The notes under the pieces are model-generated. The model saw nothing but the letters and a program-made list of their open reading frames with translations. It did no database searches and was not told where the DNA came from. Source: Orobanche coerulescens (taxonomy: Eukaryota > Streptophyta > Magnoliopsida > Lamiales > Orobanchaceae). From it: 64,000 bases of DNA. Both the position numbers and the translations under genes were made by a program. The stretch lies in contig CM065817.1 in the NCBI GenBank assembly GCA_033398695.1, positions 66,948,001 to 67,012,000 on the forward strand, written 5' to 3'. Shown here one piece after another: positions 47,321 through 61,000 of this stretch; the stretch's first letter is position 1; each line of letters begins with the position of its first letter.

Positions 47321-49844
47321 TGTAATATCCGCAATTTTCGATTTTCGGTACATTTCTTTTTCCGGCCGGAGTCCGTTTTTACGACTCTCTCATGACTGTT
47401 TCGTCATTTCGAGAATGATTAATTCTGCACTTTTTGTCACCCGAGTTCGTTTCGGTGTCGTTTTGTTGAGTTCCGTGTCCTTAATCGACTTTTTCACGTG
47501 GGAGTTCGACTTTGTAAAGTCACCATTAATTCTTGGAAACTCCAAAAATTCTGAATCTTTGCAACATTATAGAGCATCAAGTTAGATTTCCAATGGTTCA
47601 AACGGTGAGTCAATCGGAGTCCAGACGAAGGAGTTATGGTAGAAATGGCTAAGACTACACGATGTGCCTTTTTCGTGTTGGAGTGGACTGTACCGTGTGC
47701 CGCGGCACACTTCAGCTGTGCCGCGGCACACTTCAGCTGTGCCGCGGCACTAAGCTGATTCCTGGGCGTTTTTTTGGCCCTGGGCCGCGGCACACTTGTC
47801 CTGTGCCGCGGCACACGGGCTTTTTCTGCACTTTTTAGCAGATTTTCGAGGAGAAACATTCATTTTCTACTCTCTTCTTCCTCCTCCCATTCTAGGCGAT
47901 TCTAAGGGCGATTTTGGGCAATTTGAGTGCTCCCAAACTTGTAGAGATCATCCACCTCAAGTCTTGTTGTAGATTTTCGACCTCTACTTGAATCATTCAT
48001 CCAAATCAAGGTATTTTGGCTTGAACCCTTGTTTTTGTAGATTTGGGGATTTTCCTTTTTGATTTCGATTCCAATCTGTTTTTAATCAATTAATTGTTGT
48101 ATAAACATTGTTTTGAACTTGTTCTACGGATTGGATACTCGTATCTTTGGTTCGTTCGACCCGAGGGGTGATTTCTTTGTTCTTGAAGGGTCTTGAACAT
48201 TTAATGTTCGATTAAATGTTCGAATGAGTTCCCTTTGATAGTTTGTTGGGATTTCCGTTGTTTTTGGCCTTGATTCTCGTCGTAATCATGTTTTATTATT
48301 CCTTACGGAGGATTATAGGTGCTCGATGATTCCGATGTTGAATTCCGTTGGTGATTGATGATTCATGTGGTGTTTTCCCGTAGTAATTTCGGTGCTATCG
48401 CGTTCTAGATAGTGTTCGGGAATTTAAGGGCTACCCGACCGTATCCGTTCATTTTTCCATTGCTCGTGATATCGAGGCAAGTACCTTGTCCATACTATTC
48501 TTGTTTTATTGATATGATAATTAGTGATCGTCTAAATGTGGTTGCTTGGTCATTTGAATTGAACTTTCAAAAGATTCGGTTTAGTCTTGTTAAAGGCTTG
48601 CTTTCAAAACGCGTGTGTTTTGTGAATGGTGTGGTTTGTAAATAACTATATGAATTCTATGGATATGTTTGGTGTTGATGTTGCACTTGGTATTGCGTGT
48701 GGACGTATATTACTTCATTTCGGTGCGTTGTGGATTGACGTGGTGTTTTGCTAAGTGTTTGATGCCTCTGGGCGAATTGTTTGAATATCCTTAATGTGAT
48801 ATGTTATTTGTGTGAATGTGTGGATATGGTTGAAGGTCTACGGTGACACATGGCACGTGATCATGTGGTCAGGATGCAACAAGTGATTGATCCAACCGTG
48901 AGAGCCTGAGATAATCTACGGTGGCACATGGCATGCGATCATGTGGCCAGGATGCAACAAGCGATTGATCCAACCGTGAGATGTGTGTGATTTGTTTCGC
49001 TAGCCAGCTCGGGAGGGTCCTTCGAGGCCTCGGGTGGGATGTCTGTGGTAGCGTCTCGGTCCTAGGCGATGCGCGTACGTGATTATGTTTCGTTGATTTT
49101 ATGTCCGTTGAGGACACGTGACGTTGGGCTCTGACCCTGTAAATTGTTGGTGGTTTCCTATTTGCGAAAACAAAACATTTGGGCTGTGACCCTATTGATT
49201 TTTGGAAAGAGAAGGATTTTATAATCCTAAATTATTTTCTATTAAAACCCTCGATGGCATTTTAAACGGTTTTATAAATTATTTTCCCTTGATTTGTGAC
49301 CTTTCGGTTTTAGAATATTTTACCAAACTCTTGCCTCGGGAAGTGCTTTTCGTTACGTTTGGATTTTTGAGGATTCCTGATTATTGTTATTCGTGGAATG
49401 TGAATTGTATGGCTCGTATTTTTGCACTTGTACTTGCACTAGCAAAACAGTGGAGTTTTGCTAACCCCCGAGTATTCGGGGGGTGGATGTCTATTTTTGC
49501 ATTCAGGTTTTGGAGCATAGCATAGGGTCGGCACGAAGGATGATGAAAGATGAACGATACTAATCACACGAGGATCCGTTGATGTCGTATTGGTCTAGTT
49601 GTATTTTCTTTTCCGCTGCAGTATCTTTTCCCCGTTGTACGGGAGTTTATTGTATTTTGACCCCTGCGTGGGTATGTATTTGGAAGTGAGTTGTATGTTA
49701 TTATTGAAAGACCAAGTCGGTCTACTGAGTCATTTTATCCTTAAAGGCGATGTTTAGATGTTTGATTTTAGTTATCAGCCTGGTAGATCCTCGAGGAGAG
49801 GGTCTACGGCGTGTAATATCCCTGAGTGGATTGGGGGTGTTACA
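47321..49844 (+). repeat. A2 5' LTR
   Basis: Starts TGTAATATCCGC and ends GGGGGTGTTACA. It holds GTGCCGCGGCAC words (47695-47815), donor CAAG/GTATTTTGG (48011), GAGGCAAGTACCTTG (48474), a roughly 72 bp duplication (about 48836-48983), the double hairpin (49440-49485) and acceptor TTCAG (49506). I see no clear TATA box after the array. Confidence 0.93.
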
Positions 49845-49848
49845 TAAA

Positions 49849-49860
49849 TGGTATCAGAGC
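49849..49860 (+). other. A2 primer-binding site
   Basis: TGGTATCAGAGC, the standard plant initiator-Met primer site, begins four bases after the LTR. Confidence 0.93.
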
Positions 49861-50400
49861 TTAGGTTGTGGAAACCTAGGCTGTCGGGTCAGTAGTGTCT
49901 GTTGAGCTTTGTTTCGTCGGATTTTATCTGACGGAGTCGTGTCGCGACGCGTCGTTTGAGTTTGTTGGTCGTGATTAGTATCGTGGGGCGATCATCATCT
50001 TCGTGCGACCTGTGGCTGTAAGTCTCCCTTCTTTGTGTTGTGCCTCGTGTGACACGAGCTATTTTTTTTTATGATTATTTATTAAGTGACGGAATCCTCT
50101 TATGGATTTTGATTTCTTGATACGTGACTATTTGACTCTCATATTTCGTTCATGTGAGGAGTAGTGTTGCTGGATTGTGCATGTTGGACTGTATTTCTTT
50201 TATCCGCTGCGTGAGTTCCTTTGTAATAGCTTTCGGTATTTTACCGACTAAGTTTTATTTCGAAAACCGATTCCTTTAACCGAGTTTTTGGCCTTGACCG
50301 TTTTGACGGTAGTTGGGTGTTTTCAAATGATTTCGTGAGTTTTGATAAGTACTACCGTCATCGGCCTTTTTGGGCATTTTTGTAATTGGTTTTTAGCCTG

Positions 50401-50422
50401 GTGGGTTCCGGCACGGGACCCA
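50401..50422 (+). other. Leader hairpin in A2
   Basis: GTGGGTTCC and GGGACCCAC pair around GGCAC. It lies about 550 bp after the primer site and is followed by GGCGCTATAA, as in A1. Confidence 0.5.
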
Positions 50423-51256
50423 CGGCGCTATAATGTTCTGTATAATTACCCGAAATTTTTGGGCATTCTAGCCCATTGAATTATCTTTGAAAACTTGAGT
50501 ATCTTAGAAAATAAATTTCGAGACGTACTTTTAAAATGAATTATTTTCTCGCAGTACTTTCAAGGTGCCTTCTAGTGCCGCAATATGTTTCAAAATTACT
50601 CCAATTGAGGACTAAAATATTTTGAGATATTTTCAATTATTTTTAGAAATGCAGTTGCTTAGACCCAAGTGTCGAATATTCTGAAAGTTTTTCACTAAGA
50701 GAAAGTGTCCTCATTTGTGTTCAAATGCAAGATGATTTTCAAAGTCTCGATAACAATGTTTGCATTACTTCTTGTAAAATGATACTCAAGATCAACTGGT
50801 GTTTCCAAATTGTTTTCAAAAGGTGGTTTTCGTTTTTAAAGACCTATCATTCTGCTTATGGACCGGAAATGCATGTATGGTTTTCGAACTTTCGTTACGG
50901 TGTTAATCCCGATTTGTGATTGAATTGGTGGCGTGAGCGTTGAGTCATTGCCATGCATATGTTTTGTTAACCCTTTGTGGGAGGTGTGATGACGATCTTC
51001 AATGTTGTCATTTCGTGGTGGCTTGCGTGTTATCGCACCTGTGTGAGCTGTTAAAGCTTGGGTTTGTGCGTTTATGCAGATGGGTGATTGTTTCATGAGG
51101 TTTGTGATTATGTGCTGGTTATTGTTCGGGCCGTTAAGGTCGCCGAACGATGCCGTCGTTGCTGTTATATTCATGTGTGTGTTGCCTTGCGATGGTAATC
51201 ATTGTATGTGTTATGTGTTATGATTTTCTGTTGTGCTGAATGGTTACTTATTCAGT

Positions 51257-52281
51257 ATGCCGAGGGGCCGAGGTCGTAGTCGTGGCGACCGGATGCGTGA
51301 TCGGGATCATGCAGCCGGTGATGGTATTGGTATTGGTGTTGCTACTATTTTGCGGCAGTAGCCACTCGGATGACTCGATTGACTCAGGCGATTCGGCGTG
51401 TTACAGATGCGGCCCAAAGACACCGGTGCAAATCGGTGGCTTCGAGAAGTGGTTCGTATGAATCCCCTCGTTTACCGGGTGCTGCAGATGCATTAGGTGG
51501 GATGGTTGGCTTTTCCAGTTGGAAAAGATATTCGAGGTAGTTGATTGTCCGTAAGAACGTAAGGTACCGGTCGCTCATTATCTTCTCGACAAAGATGCCG
51601 CTAGTGGTGGGAGGCTATTAAGCCACGAGATCGCGTTGTCACGTGGGCGAGTTCCGTAAATTCATGAGAGATGAGTTTTGTCCGAACCGATCAGAAATCA
51701 GAGGATTAATGAATTCTTTTCGGCAAAACCGCAGGATGTACCATTGTCTCAAGCTATTATTGATTTTAGCAAACGGCTCGGCTATGTGCGTAATCAAGTA
51801 AGGATAGAGGAGGACAAGATTTGTCATTTTAGTAGGCGGATGAAGTGGAGATTCGTCAAGACATGGCAGTCTCGCTTGTACTTCCTTGAGAGATTATCAG
51901 AATAAGGCGTTAGCCTATGAGCTATCCAGATTATCGACCGAGAGTATGTCTGACTCGAAGAAACAGAAAACCGTTGGGAACTTTTCAGGAAATCAGGGGA
52001 GTGGACCCCTTGAGGTTGGGACTTCGTTTCGTCATCCCAAAATGGTTCCTAGATCGCGTGATCAGAGGAGTAGTACCCCTGCGGTGAGTAATGTGAGCAC
52101 TTCGAAGATATGTTATAATTGCAGTCGAGCGGGCCATACTGCGAAGAATTGTCGTTCACCGTTAGTTAGCTGTTTCGAGTGTGGCCAAGTGGGTCACCGA
52201 TCCGTACATTGCGAGACGGTAGCTGAGAGGTTTGGGGATCGAGGTTGCGTCTCTGCTCCGAAAGGACACGGAGATGCCTAG
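51257..52281 (+). pseudogene. A2 gag, frameshifted, with two CCHC knuckles
   Basis: A start at 51257 gives M-P-R-G-R-G-R-S-R-G-D-R, a basic Gag start, and a TAG after 34 codons. Further pieces in other frames (about 51480-51905) include E-F-R-K-F-M-R-D-E-F, a Gag-like segment. The last frame (51886-52281) ends with two zinc knuckles, C-Y-N-C-S-R-A-G-H-T-A-K-N-C (52111-52152) and C-F-E-C-G-Q-V-G-H-R-S-V-H-C (52171-52211), both with all metal ligands. A protein from this copy is unlikely. Confidence 0.75.
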
Positions 52282-52658
52282 TGTGGTTCTGAGGATTTCG
52301 GCGTAGTCCGAATTATTTATGATTGCCCTTGTGGATCGTTTTGTGTTTATTCTCTGTTTTCTCGACTGTGCGTGTTTTCTTGTAACAAGTACTTTGTGTT
52401 TTGTGATTGTTTGGATAATTGACTTGATTGTATTATCTGTTTGATGACGCTTGTCACTAGTTGGTTTTATTATGTCTCTACCGGTGGCGTTGTGTTGGTC
52501 GTTGTGGAGCGTGTTTTCACGCCGGATGTCTCTTTGCGTTTCTTGCAGCGTTTCGCCGTTGGGCGCGAGTTTTCGGGTTTTGTGTATCTTGTCGAGTTTT
52601 CCTGGCGGGTATATTGTTTCCCCCTACTTGTTTTAAGTTTCGGGACGAAACTTCTTTT

Positions 52659-52671
52659 AAGGAGGGTAGAA
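52659..52671 (+). other. A2 polypurine tract
   Basis: AAGGAGGGTAGAA immediately precedes the 3' LTR. The preceding GGGACGAAACTTC is also shared with A1. Confidence 0.8.
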
Positions 52672-55174
52672 TGTAATATCCGCAATTTTCGATTTTCGGT
52701 AAATTTCTTTTTTTGGCTGGAGTCCGTTTTGATGACTCGCTCATGACCGTTTCGTCATTTCGAGAATGATTAATTCTGCACTTTTTGTCATCCGAGTTCG
52801 TTTCGGTGTCGTTTTGTTGAGTTCCGTGTCCTTAATCGACTTTTTCACGTGGGAGTTCGACTTTGTAAAGTCACCATTAATTCTTGGAAACTCCAAAAAT
52901 TCTGAATCTTTGCAACATTATAGAGCATCAAGTTATCTTTCCAATGGTTCAAACGGTGAGTCAATCGGAGTCCAGACAAAGGAGTTATGGTCGAAATAGC
53001 TAAGACTACACGATGTGCCTTTTTCGTGTTGGAGTGGACTGTACCGTGTCCCGCGGCACACTTCAGCTGTGCCGCGGCACTAAGCTGATTTCTGGGCGTT
53101 TTTTTGGCCCTGGGCCGCGGCACACTTGTCCTGTGCCGCGGCACACGGGCTTTTTCTGCACTTTTTAGCAGATTTTCGAGGAGAAACATTCATTTTCTCC
53201 TCTCTTCTTCCTCCTCCCATTATAGGAGATTCTAAGGGCGATTTTGGGCGATTTGAGTGCTCCCAAACTTGTAGAGATCATCCACCTCAAGTCTTGTTGT
53301 AGATTTTTGACCTCTACTTGAATCATTCATCCAAATCAAGGTATTTTAGCTTGAACCCTTGTTTTTGTAGATTTGGGGATTTTCCTTTTTGATTTCGATT
53401 CCAATCCGTTTTTAATCAATTAATTGTTGTATAAACGTTGTTTTGAACTTGTTCTACGGATTGGATACTCGTATCTTTGGTTCGTTCGACCCGAGGGGTG
53501 ATTTCTTTGTTCTTGAAGGGTCTTGAACATTTAATGTTCGATTAAATGTTCGAATGAGTTCCCTTTGATAGTTTGTTGGGATTTCCATTGTTTTTGGCCT
53601 TGATTCTCGTCGTAATCATGTTTTATTATTCCTTACGGAGGATTATAGGTGCTCGATGATTCCGATGTTGAATTCCGTTGGTGATTGATGTTTCATGTGG
53701 TGTTTTCCCGTAGTAATTTCGGTGCTATCGCGTTCTAGATAGTGTTCGGGAATTTAAGGGCTACCCGACCGTATCCGTTCATTTTTCCATTGCTCGTGAT
53801 ATCGAGGCAAGTACCTTGTCCATACTATTCTTGTTTTATGGATATGATAATTAGTGATCGTCTAAATGTGGTTGCTTGGTCATTTGAATTGAACTTTCAA
53901 AAGATTCGGTTTAGTCTTGTTAAAGGCTTGCTTTCAAAACGCGTGTGTTTTGTGAATGGTGTGGTTTGTAAATAACTATATGAATTCTATGGATATGTTT
54001 GGTGTTGATGTTGCACTTGGTATTGCGTGTGGACGTATATTACTTCATTTCGGTGCGTTGTGGATTGACGTGGTGTTTTGCTAAGTGTTTGATGCCTCTG
54101 GGCGAATTGTTTGAATATCCTTAATGTGATATGTTATTTGTGTGAATGTGTGGATATGGTTGAAGGTCTACGGTGACACATGGCAAGTGATCATGTGGTC
54201 AGGATGCAACAAGTGATTGATCCAACCGTGAGAGCCTGAGATAATCTACGGTGGCACATGGCATGCGATCATGTGGCCAGGATGCAACAAGCGATTGATC
54301 CAACCGTGAGATGTGTGTGATTTGTTTCGCTAGCCAGCTCGGGAGGGTCCTTCGAGGCCTCGGGTGGGATGTCTGTGGTAGCGTCCCGGTCCTAGGCGAT
54401 GCGCGTACGTGATTATGTTTCGTTGATTTTATGTCCGTTGAGGACACGTGACGTTGGGCTCTGACCCTGTAAATTGTTGGTGGTTTCCTATTTGCGAAAA
54501 CAAAACATTTGGGCTGTGACCCTATTGATTTTTGGAAAGAGAAGGATTTTATAATCCTAAATTATTTTCTGTTAAAACCCTCGATGGCATTTTAAACGGT
54601 TTTATAAATTGTTTTCCCTTGATTTGTGACCTTTCGGTTTTAGAATATTTTACCAAACTCTTGCCTCGGGAAGTGCTTTTCGTTACGTTTGGATTTTTGA
54701 GGATTCCTGATTATTGTTATTCGTGGAATGTGAATTGTATGGCTCGTATTTTTGCACTTGTACTTGCACTAGCAAAACAGTGGAGTTTTGCTAACCCCCG
54801 AGTATTCGGGGGGTGGATGTCTATTTTTGCATTCAGGTTTTGGAGCATAGCACAGGGTCGGCACGAAGGATGATGAAAGATGAACGATACTAATCACACG
54901 AGGATCCGTTGATGTCGTATTGGTCTAGTTGTATTTTCTTTTCCGCTGCAGTATCTTTTCCCCGTTGTACGGGAGTTTATTGTATTTTGACCCCTGCGTG
55001 GGTATGTATTTGGAAGTGAGTTGTATGTTATTATTGAAATACCAAGTCGGTCTACTGAGTCATTTTAGCCTTAAAGGCGATGTTTAGATGTTTGATTTTA
55101 GTTATCTGCCTGGTAGATCCTCGAGGAGAGGGTCTACGTCGTGTAATATCCCTGAGTGGATTGGGGGTGTTATA
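52672..55174 (+). repeat. A2 3' LTR
   Basis: Close copy of 47321-49844 with one fewer 21 bp GTGCCGCGGCACACTTCAGC unit and a T for C change in its final bases (TGTTATA). Shared markers lie at 53341 (donor), 53804 (inverted repeat), 54770-54815 (double hairpin) and 54836 (acceptor). Confidence 0.93.
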
Positions 55175-56895
55175 GACACAACCAACCAAAGTCAAGAAAA
55201 ACTCACCGAAGTGACAACAACGATCAACGAGATCAACGGTACGAAGGTAGTGAACTTGAGAATACAGTCCCATAATGAATCGGTAAGCACGATCAAGAAC
55301 AATACCACATTATGAATCGTAGATTAATAAAGTATTACATATACACGAAAGGTAATGTACAAGAATTTAATAATCGTTATAACCAAGCAAGATAACTTGC
55401 CTCAGTTCCGTAGATGAAAATAGTCTTCCTTCGAACAAACGATCGTACGGTGTCCTCGATTAACCATTCTCACTCGAACAAACACCTTGAGCGAAATGTA
55501 ATTCATTCAACAATACATTCATATAATATTGATACCAATTCGTAGAAAATGACACTCATAATTTACTCGAATAGTTCATCATATCCCAATGAAAATTCTA
55601 TCGTTTCATTAATGAACTTTAATATGTTTAATTCATCTTTAAAATCGGATTTACCAAGTTCTTAAGGTTCTTCAATGTTCATGATCATCTATACTACATG
55701 GATTATTATTAATAATTTCCATTAACAATTCTATTACAACATTATCATCATCACTTCATAAAAATCTTCTCAAGGGTATTGTTTAATACCTAAACATGAT
55801 GTTTTAACAAATCCTATGTCATTAATTCATCGAGTTAGGTTTAACTATATCAAAACCCATGATCATTAACTCCCATTGCTAATCAATCTAACAAGTTGAG
55901 TATGATTCTTCTAAACATGATCAAGATCATCTATACATTAAGGACATTCTCCTTTAAAACCCTAACTATCATGTTCTTCAATAAGTATTCAAAAACTTAG
56001 TAACAATCATGTTACACTTGATCAATTCAATCCTATGCTAAATATTCATTACTAGCATCATCATTACTACGAAAATAAAGTAAGGTTGTACAACATACCT
56101 CAAGAAAATGAAGACAACCACCAAAACTACAAGAATTCACTTCAAACTTCCAATCACTAAGCTCCAACCCAAGATATGAAGCTCTAACTCACGATGGAGG
56201 GGAATAAAAATGGCTTATGAAGACAGGAGAATAATATCTTGGAGAGAATACCAAGTTGGGTTCGTGCAGAAATGAAAGACAGATCTGTCTTTTATAAACT
56301 GCCATCGCCATTACGTACGTTACCTCAACAGGCTAACGTACGTTAATACCTACGCTAAGACATAATGTGTTGCGTACGTAATTAGCCTCGAGAGGCTACT
56401 GCCTCAAAACACTCATCTCATTACGTATGTTGTCAAAAAGACGTACGTAAGCCAACTAGCATTACATACGTTAGGGCTTAACCATTATGTACGTAACAGG
56501 CGTTGACTTAGGTTGTCACAATCGAACCAAGAATCCCGGTCGTGCCCTGTCCCACACGCCAAAATGCGAGATGCTGTCTGATACACCATATTATGTACAC
56601 TAACCATAGGGTCTTACGTACGTAATATCACACATATAACGTGCGTTGACCTAATATCGTAGCGTACGTAACACCGAACACATAGCCAAGAAATGAAGTC
56701 TTCCGATACAACATCTAACAATCATCTAAGTGTGAACAATGAATATAATTCTGATAAAAAAACAATGAATATAATTAATTCGATTCTAGTATCACAACAT
56801 TAATAATCATTACACTAAATGTAACCTAATACAACTATACCCAAATTATCCGAATAATACAACGGTAAATAATAAGATTACAATTGGATATTACA

Positions 56896-57162
56896 ATACC
56901 TTATTTTTTTTCTCTTAATTAATGTTTTTAGTTAGCTTTAATTAAAATTCAAATTTCAGATTTAACTCAAATATACAATTATCAAGATCCAACCAAACAA
57001 GAATAAATAACAATGATAAGTAATTAATTATAATTTTAATGTTCAATATAATTAATCATTGATATAGAAAAATAATAAATTCCAAGTATGATTGTAAATG
57101 AGTTGAGCTATTCGGACAATTCATCATAGCTTGTTCACTAAATGAGTTATGTTGAGTTTAGC
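56896..57162. other. AT-rich unassigned DNA
   Basis: Flank between the C-type solo LTR and the hAT derivative. No reading frame or repeat is recognised. Confidence 0.5.
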
Positions 57163-57745
57163 CAGGCCGTACCTATATCTCATGGGGCTCTAAGCGAAAA
57201 TTTGACAATAGACCCCTATAATGCAAGAAAAACAATATGAAAAGTGACAAAATACATTAAAATAACTATTCCAAAATAGAATAAATATTCACATATTAGA
57301 ATTCTATATCAGTCATCAAAATTCAACACAACTAATCCTTTTGAATTCTCAATAGGCACAACCGATCACAACGCCCATCTTCCAAATCAAAAGAAACAAG
57401 AGCTTGTTGGGAAGAAATATTGAAGATGGAGTGTGGTATGTAGCTAATCCCCAATTATCGATATTCACTCACATTTGAAGCTACGCGTCTTAGTTTCAAT
57501 GTTCATACAAATCTTTAGGTATAGGTTTTTGCTTTCTTTTATGTGGTTATGAATCGTATTTTCTGTGTGGGTGAATTTTTAATTCTAAAAAATTTCATAT
57601 ATAAGGAACTAATGAGTAAAACCTCACAAATTTGTGTAGAGCAAATATATTATACATCATATATATACATATAAAAAATGGGCACCCCCATAAATTTGAG
57701 GCCCTAGGCACAGGCCTAGTGTGCCTACCCCTAGTTACGGCCCTG
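57163..57745. mobile_element. Non-autonomous hAT element (583 bp)
   Basis: The ends CAGGCCGTACCTATA (57163) and CAGGGCCGTAACTAG (inverted, ending 57745) are imperfect inverted repeats with GGGGCTCTAAG and AGGGCCTCA just inside. AGTTTAGC (57155-57162 and 57746-57753) is a perfect 8 bp duplication. The end sequence resembles Tip100-like hAT elements (inference). No transposase is present. Confidence 0.88.
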
Positions 57746-57753
57746 AGTTTAGC

Positions 57754-58022
57754 AATATTTGATTTTTTTAACTTGTGAGCAAACTCATTACATAATTTAC
57801 ATGAATTAGATTAAAATTATAAATAAACATAATAATATAATTTAGAAAGCTTATTCGGATTCAGTTAAGCTCAATAAGTTCTATATATTAAACTATACCC
57901 AAATCAATGGGAGCTGACAACGCTCAGCTCGACTGAACTATAATTGTAATTGCCTATATTTATTAATTATTAAGGGCTACCTTTTTTTTGGAGAAATATT
58001 AAGAGCTACTATTAGAATAAAC
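57754..58022. other. AT-rich unassigned DNA
   Basis: Flank left of the Gypsy B element. No gene or repeat is recognised. Confidence 0.5.
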
Positions 58023-61000
58023 TGTAATATCCGCAATTTCGATTTCCGATAATTTTCTTTTTATGGCAGAAGTCCATCTTAGCGACTCTATTGTGACCGT
58101 TTCATCATTTCGAGAATGATTAATTCTACACTTTTTGTCATCCGAGTTCGTTTCCATGTCGTTTTGTTGAGTTCAGTGTTCTTAAACGACTTTTTCACGT
58201 ATGAGTTCGACTTTGTAGAATCACCACCAATTCTTGGAAACTCTAAAAATTCTGAATCTTTTCAGTATTATATAGCATTAAGTTAGCTTTCCAATGGTTC
58301 AAACGGTGAGTCAATCGGAGTCCGGACGAAGGAGTTATGGTCGAAATAGCTAAGACTGCACCGTGTACCTTTTGATGCTGGAGCGGGCTGTACCGTGGGC
58401 CGCGGCCCTCTACTGGTCGGGCCGCGGCACTAAGCCATTAGCTGGGCGTTTTTTTTTGCTCTGGGCCGCGACACGCGAGTCAGTTTGGCCCTTTTTCAGC
58501 GGGTTTATGAGGAGAGAATTCATTTTCATCATTCTCCTCATTCCTCTTCTCCTTGAGCGACGACGATTTAGCATTACCAATCTCAGATAATCCTTCCTCC
58601 ACAAGTTCTTGGTGTGGATTAACAATACCAACAATTGTTCTTCATCCTTAATCCAATGTAAATTTTTGAAACCCTACTTTTGGGTGATTTGGGGGATTTC
58701 GATGTTAGTGTTCGATTCATTCTGTGTCGTTGATTAATTCGTTATGAGTATGATTAATCTTAGTAGTATTCATGTATTTAACATCATTTAATCCTTTGTT
58801 CTTCACCGGATCAAAGTATTTTTCTTGATTCCCTAGAATTGACCTTTTGGGAGTTTTATTCTTGATTTCGTTTTCCATCCGATTTTGATAAATCGATTGG
58901 TGTTAGATGTTGTTATTAAACATGTTATATGGATTGTATATCCATATCTTCGGTTTGTTTCAACCCGAAGGGTGATTTGAGTGTTCTTGAGGTGTATTGA
59001 ACATTTGATGTTCGATCAAATGTTTGAATGAACTTTCCTTCGATAGTTTGTTGCAATCTCCGTTGTTTTTTGTCTTGATTCTCGTTGTAGTCGTATCTTC
59101 ATTGTTTTTGGCCGGGGGATTATAGGTATTCGAGGGTTTCCGACCGAATTTTCCCATTGCTTCACGTGCTTTGGATTTGAGGCAACTAACTTGATATACG
59201 AATTGTAACTACGTGAAATTATTGTTGTCGAGGTGTATGAATTTATATGTATATATATATATTTATATATATATATATATATAATTATATGTTAAATATA
59301 TGTAAGTATATACGTATATTGATATATATGCCTATATTGGTGAATGCCGAGTGATGAATGCTAACACTATTTGACGTATTCAACTTGGATTGATGGATGA
59401 ACTATACTTATAGATATAATATAGTAAGGTTATATATATAGTCGGTTGAGTTGCAATATAGGGATATATGTGCGACGTTGGTTGGTTATGCCTGAAGGCT
59501 TATTGTGATTGAGTTTTGATTAATAACGTGTGTGATAATGTTTAGATGTGTGGTTATGGACTGACGGATAATTTGTGTGACTTGGTGTACTGAGTTGATA
59601 ATTGTTGTAACGTTTGTCTGTGTGCTTGATGTTTGAATCAATGTGGATACTTGTTGTGAGAAACGTGTATTCGGGAACCTATGAGGGCGGGGCGTGTACT
59701 CCGGCCTGCTGTACGCTGTAATGTGCGGCTCCATATGGTTGGTGAACACCGGTGTTACCTAATGCGCGTGCAAGGGGCGGATCTTGCGGGAGTGATCGTC
59801 GGCACGGTGACATGTTCAAGGGGCGGCCAACATAGTGGAGTGAACGCCGGTGCACAGGTGTGCAAGGGAGGCGCCTGGCAGGCTTATTGGTTATGGGTAT
59901 TCGAGTGATAGCTAAGACCCCGATAACGAACGATGTTCGTAATTCAAAGTTCTTTTAACTCGCTTTAAAATGTTGGTCTTGATATAGACCGCGATTCGTG
60001 TTTCTGAAAGTTTGTTTCAACTTGTTTTAAACGTTAGTATAAGGGTTAATTAGCCAAGGATATTTGACGAGATCTCCGAGGGTTAATTAATCACGGGTGT
60101 TGAGCAGGATTTGTCGAATGAGAGGCTATATCTTTGATCTTGTGGTGTTATTATGTGTATTGGGTCGAGGACCCCGTGAGATGTTGAGATCTTTGATAAT
60201 GTGGTGTTATTCTGTGTATTGGGTCGAGAACCCCGTGAGATGTTGTAATGATTCGCTTGTGATATTGTTATATAAATTGGGTCTAGGACCCCGAATAACG
60301 TTGAAATGGTTTTCTTGTAAATTGTTTTCCATATGTTGGGTCGAGGACCCGAGAGCTTTTGAAGTTATTTTCTAAAAGTATTCCCATTCGATTTTTAAAA
60401 CCCCAAGTCGGCCCGAGTCAATAATAACGTTTCCAAACTATCTTATCAAATTGCTTTTCCTTTTAAAAAAGGTTTTTTTTTCAAGCTAGATCTTTTAACT
60501 CATTGGGTTATTTAAAGTTTCATTGGTATTATGATCCGTAAAAAGAATATGGCTATGTGATTACCTTTCACCTTGTGCAAACGAATGCTTTGATGTGCTG
60601 TTTGTGTGAATGTGTGGTTTGTGTTAAGTCATCGTGGCTGTTGAGTTTGTGTTGATACTTTTCATATATCCTGTACATTATGTACTTGCACTAGCAAAAT
60701 TCCAGTTTGCTAACCCCCGAGTTTTCGGGGGGTGGGTCCCTGTTATGCGCTCATGTTTGGCAGCTCGGGAGCAGTCTTGGGATTGAATTAGAAGGAGATG
60801 GAAGACGACGATGCTAATCACACAAGAGTCAGAGTCTTTTTCTTTTGTGTCATCTTGGTCGGTATTTTCTCATATGGTTGAGTATTCACCCTTGCACGGG
60901 TGTAGTTTTCAATTATTAAATTAAGTTGTCATTTCTTTCTGTGTTCAAGTTTATTATTGTCATTGAGAAGTAAATTTCGTTAGTTTCTGAATTGTTTAAT

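Larger units (their letters stand above)
47321..55174 (+). mobile_element. Gypsy-like A2, complete gag-only element (7.85 kb)
   Basis: LTRs 47321-49844 (2524 bp) and 52672-55174 (2503 bp) are close copies, and GACAC flanks both sides (47316-47320 and 55175-55179). The length difference is one 21 bp unit of the GTGCCGCGGCAC array. The internal 2.83 kb has a primer site, leader, decayed gag and purine tract but no pol. It inserted into the minus-strand C-type solo LTR. It recalls the published idea of LTR elements that keep only gag, with unusually long LTRs (inference). Confidence 0.95.
46480..56895 (-). mobile_element. Gypsy-like C-type solo LTR, interrupted by A2
   Basis: On the minus strand it starts TGTAATATCCAATTG at 56895 and ends ACTCGGGGTGTTAC near 46480, where the last base appears mutated. 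Removing A2 and one GACAC leaves about 2.56 kb. It has ACGTACGT words (56300-56670), a GAG/GTATGTTG donor at about 56094-56101, and TTATATTTTAG as a candidate acceptor near 46860 (all minus), the same order as in C. Flanks share only ATAC, so the target duplication is imperfect. Regions 46480-47320 and 55175-56300 hold no supported gene. Confidence 0.7.
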
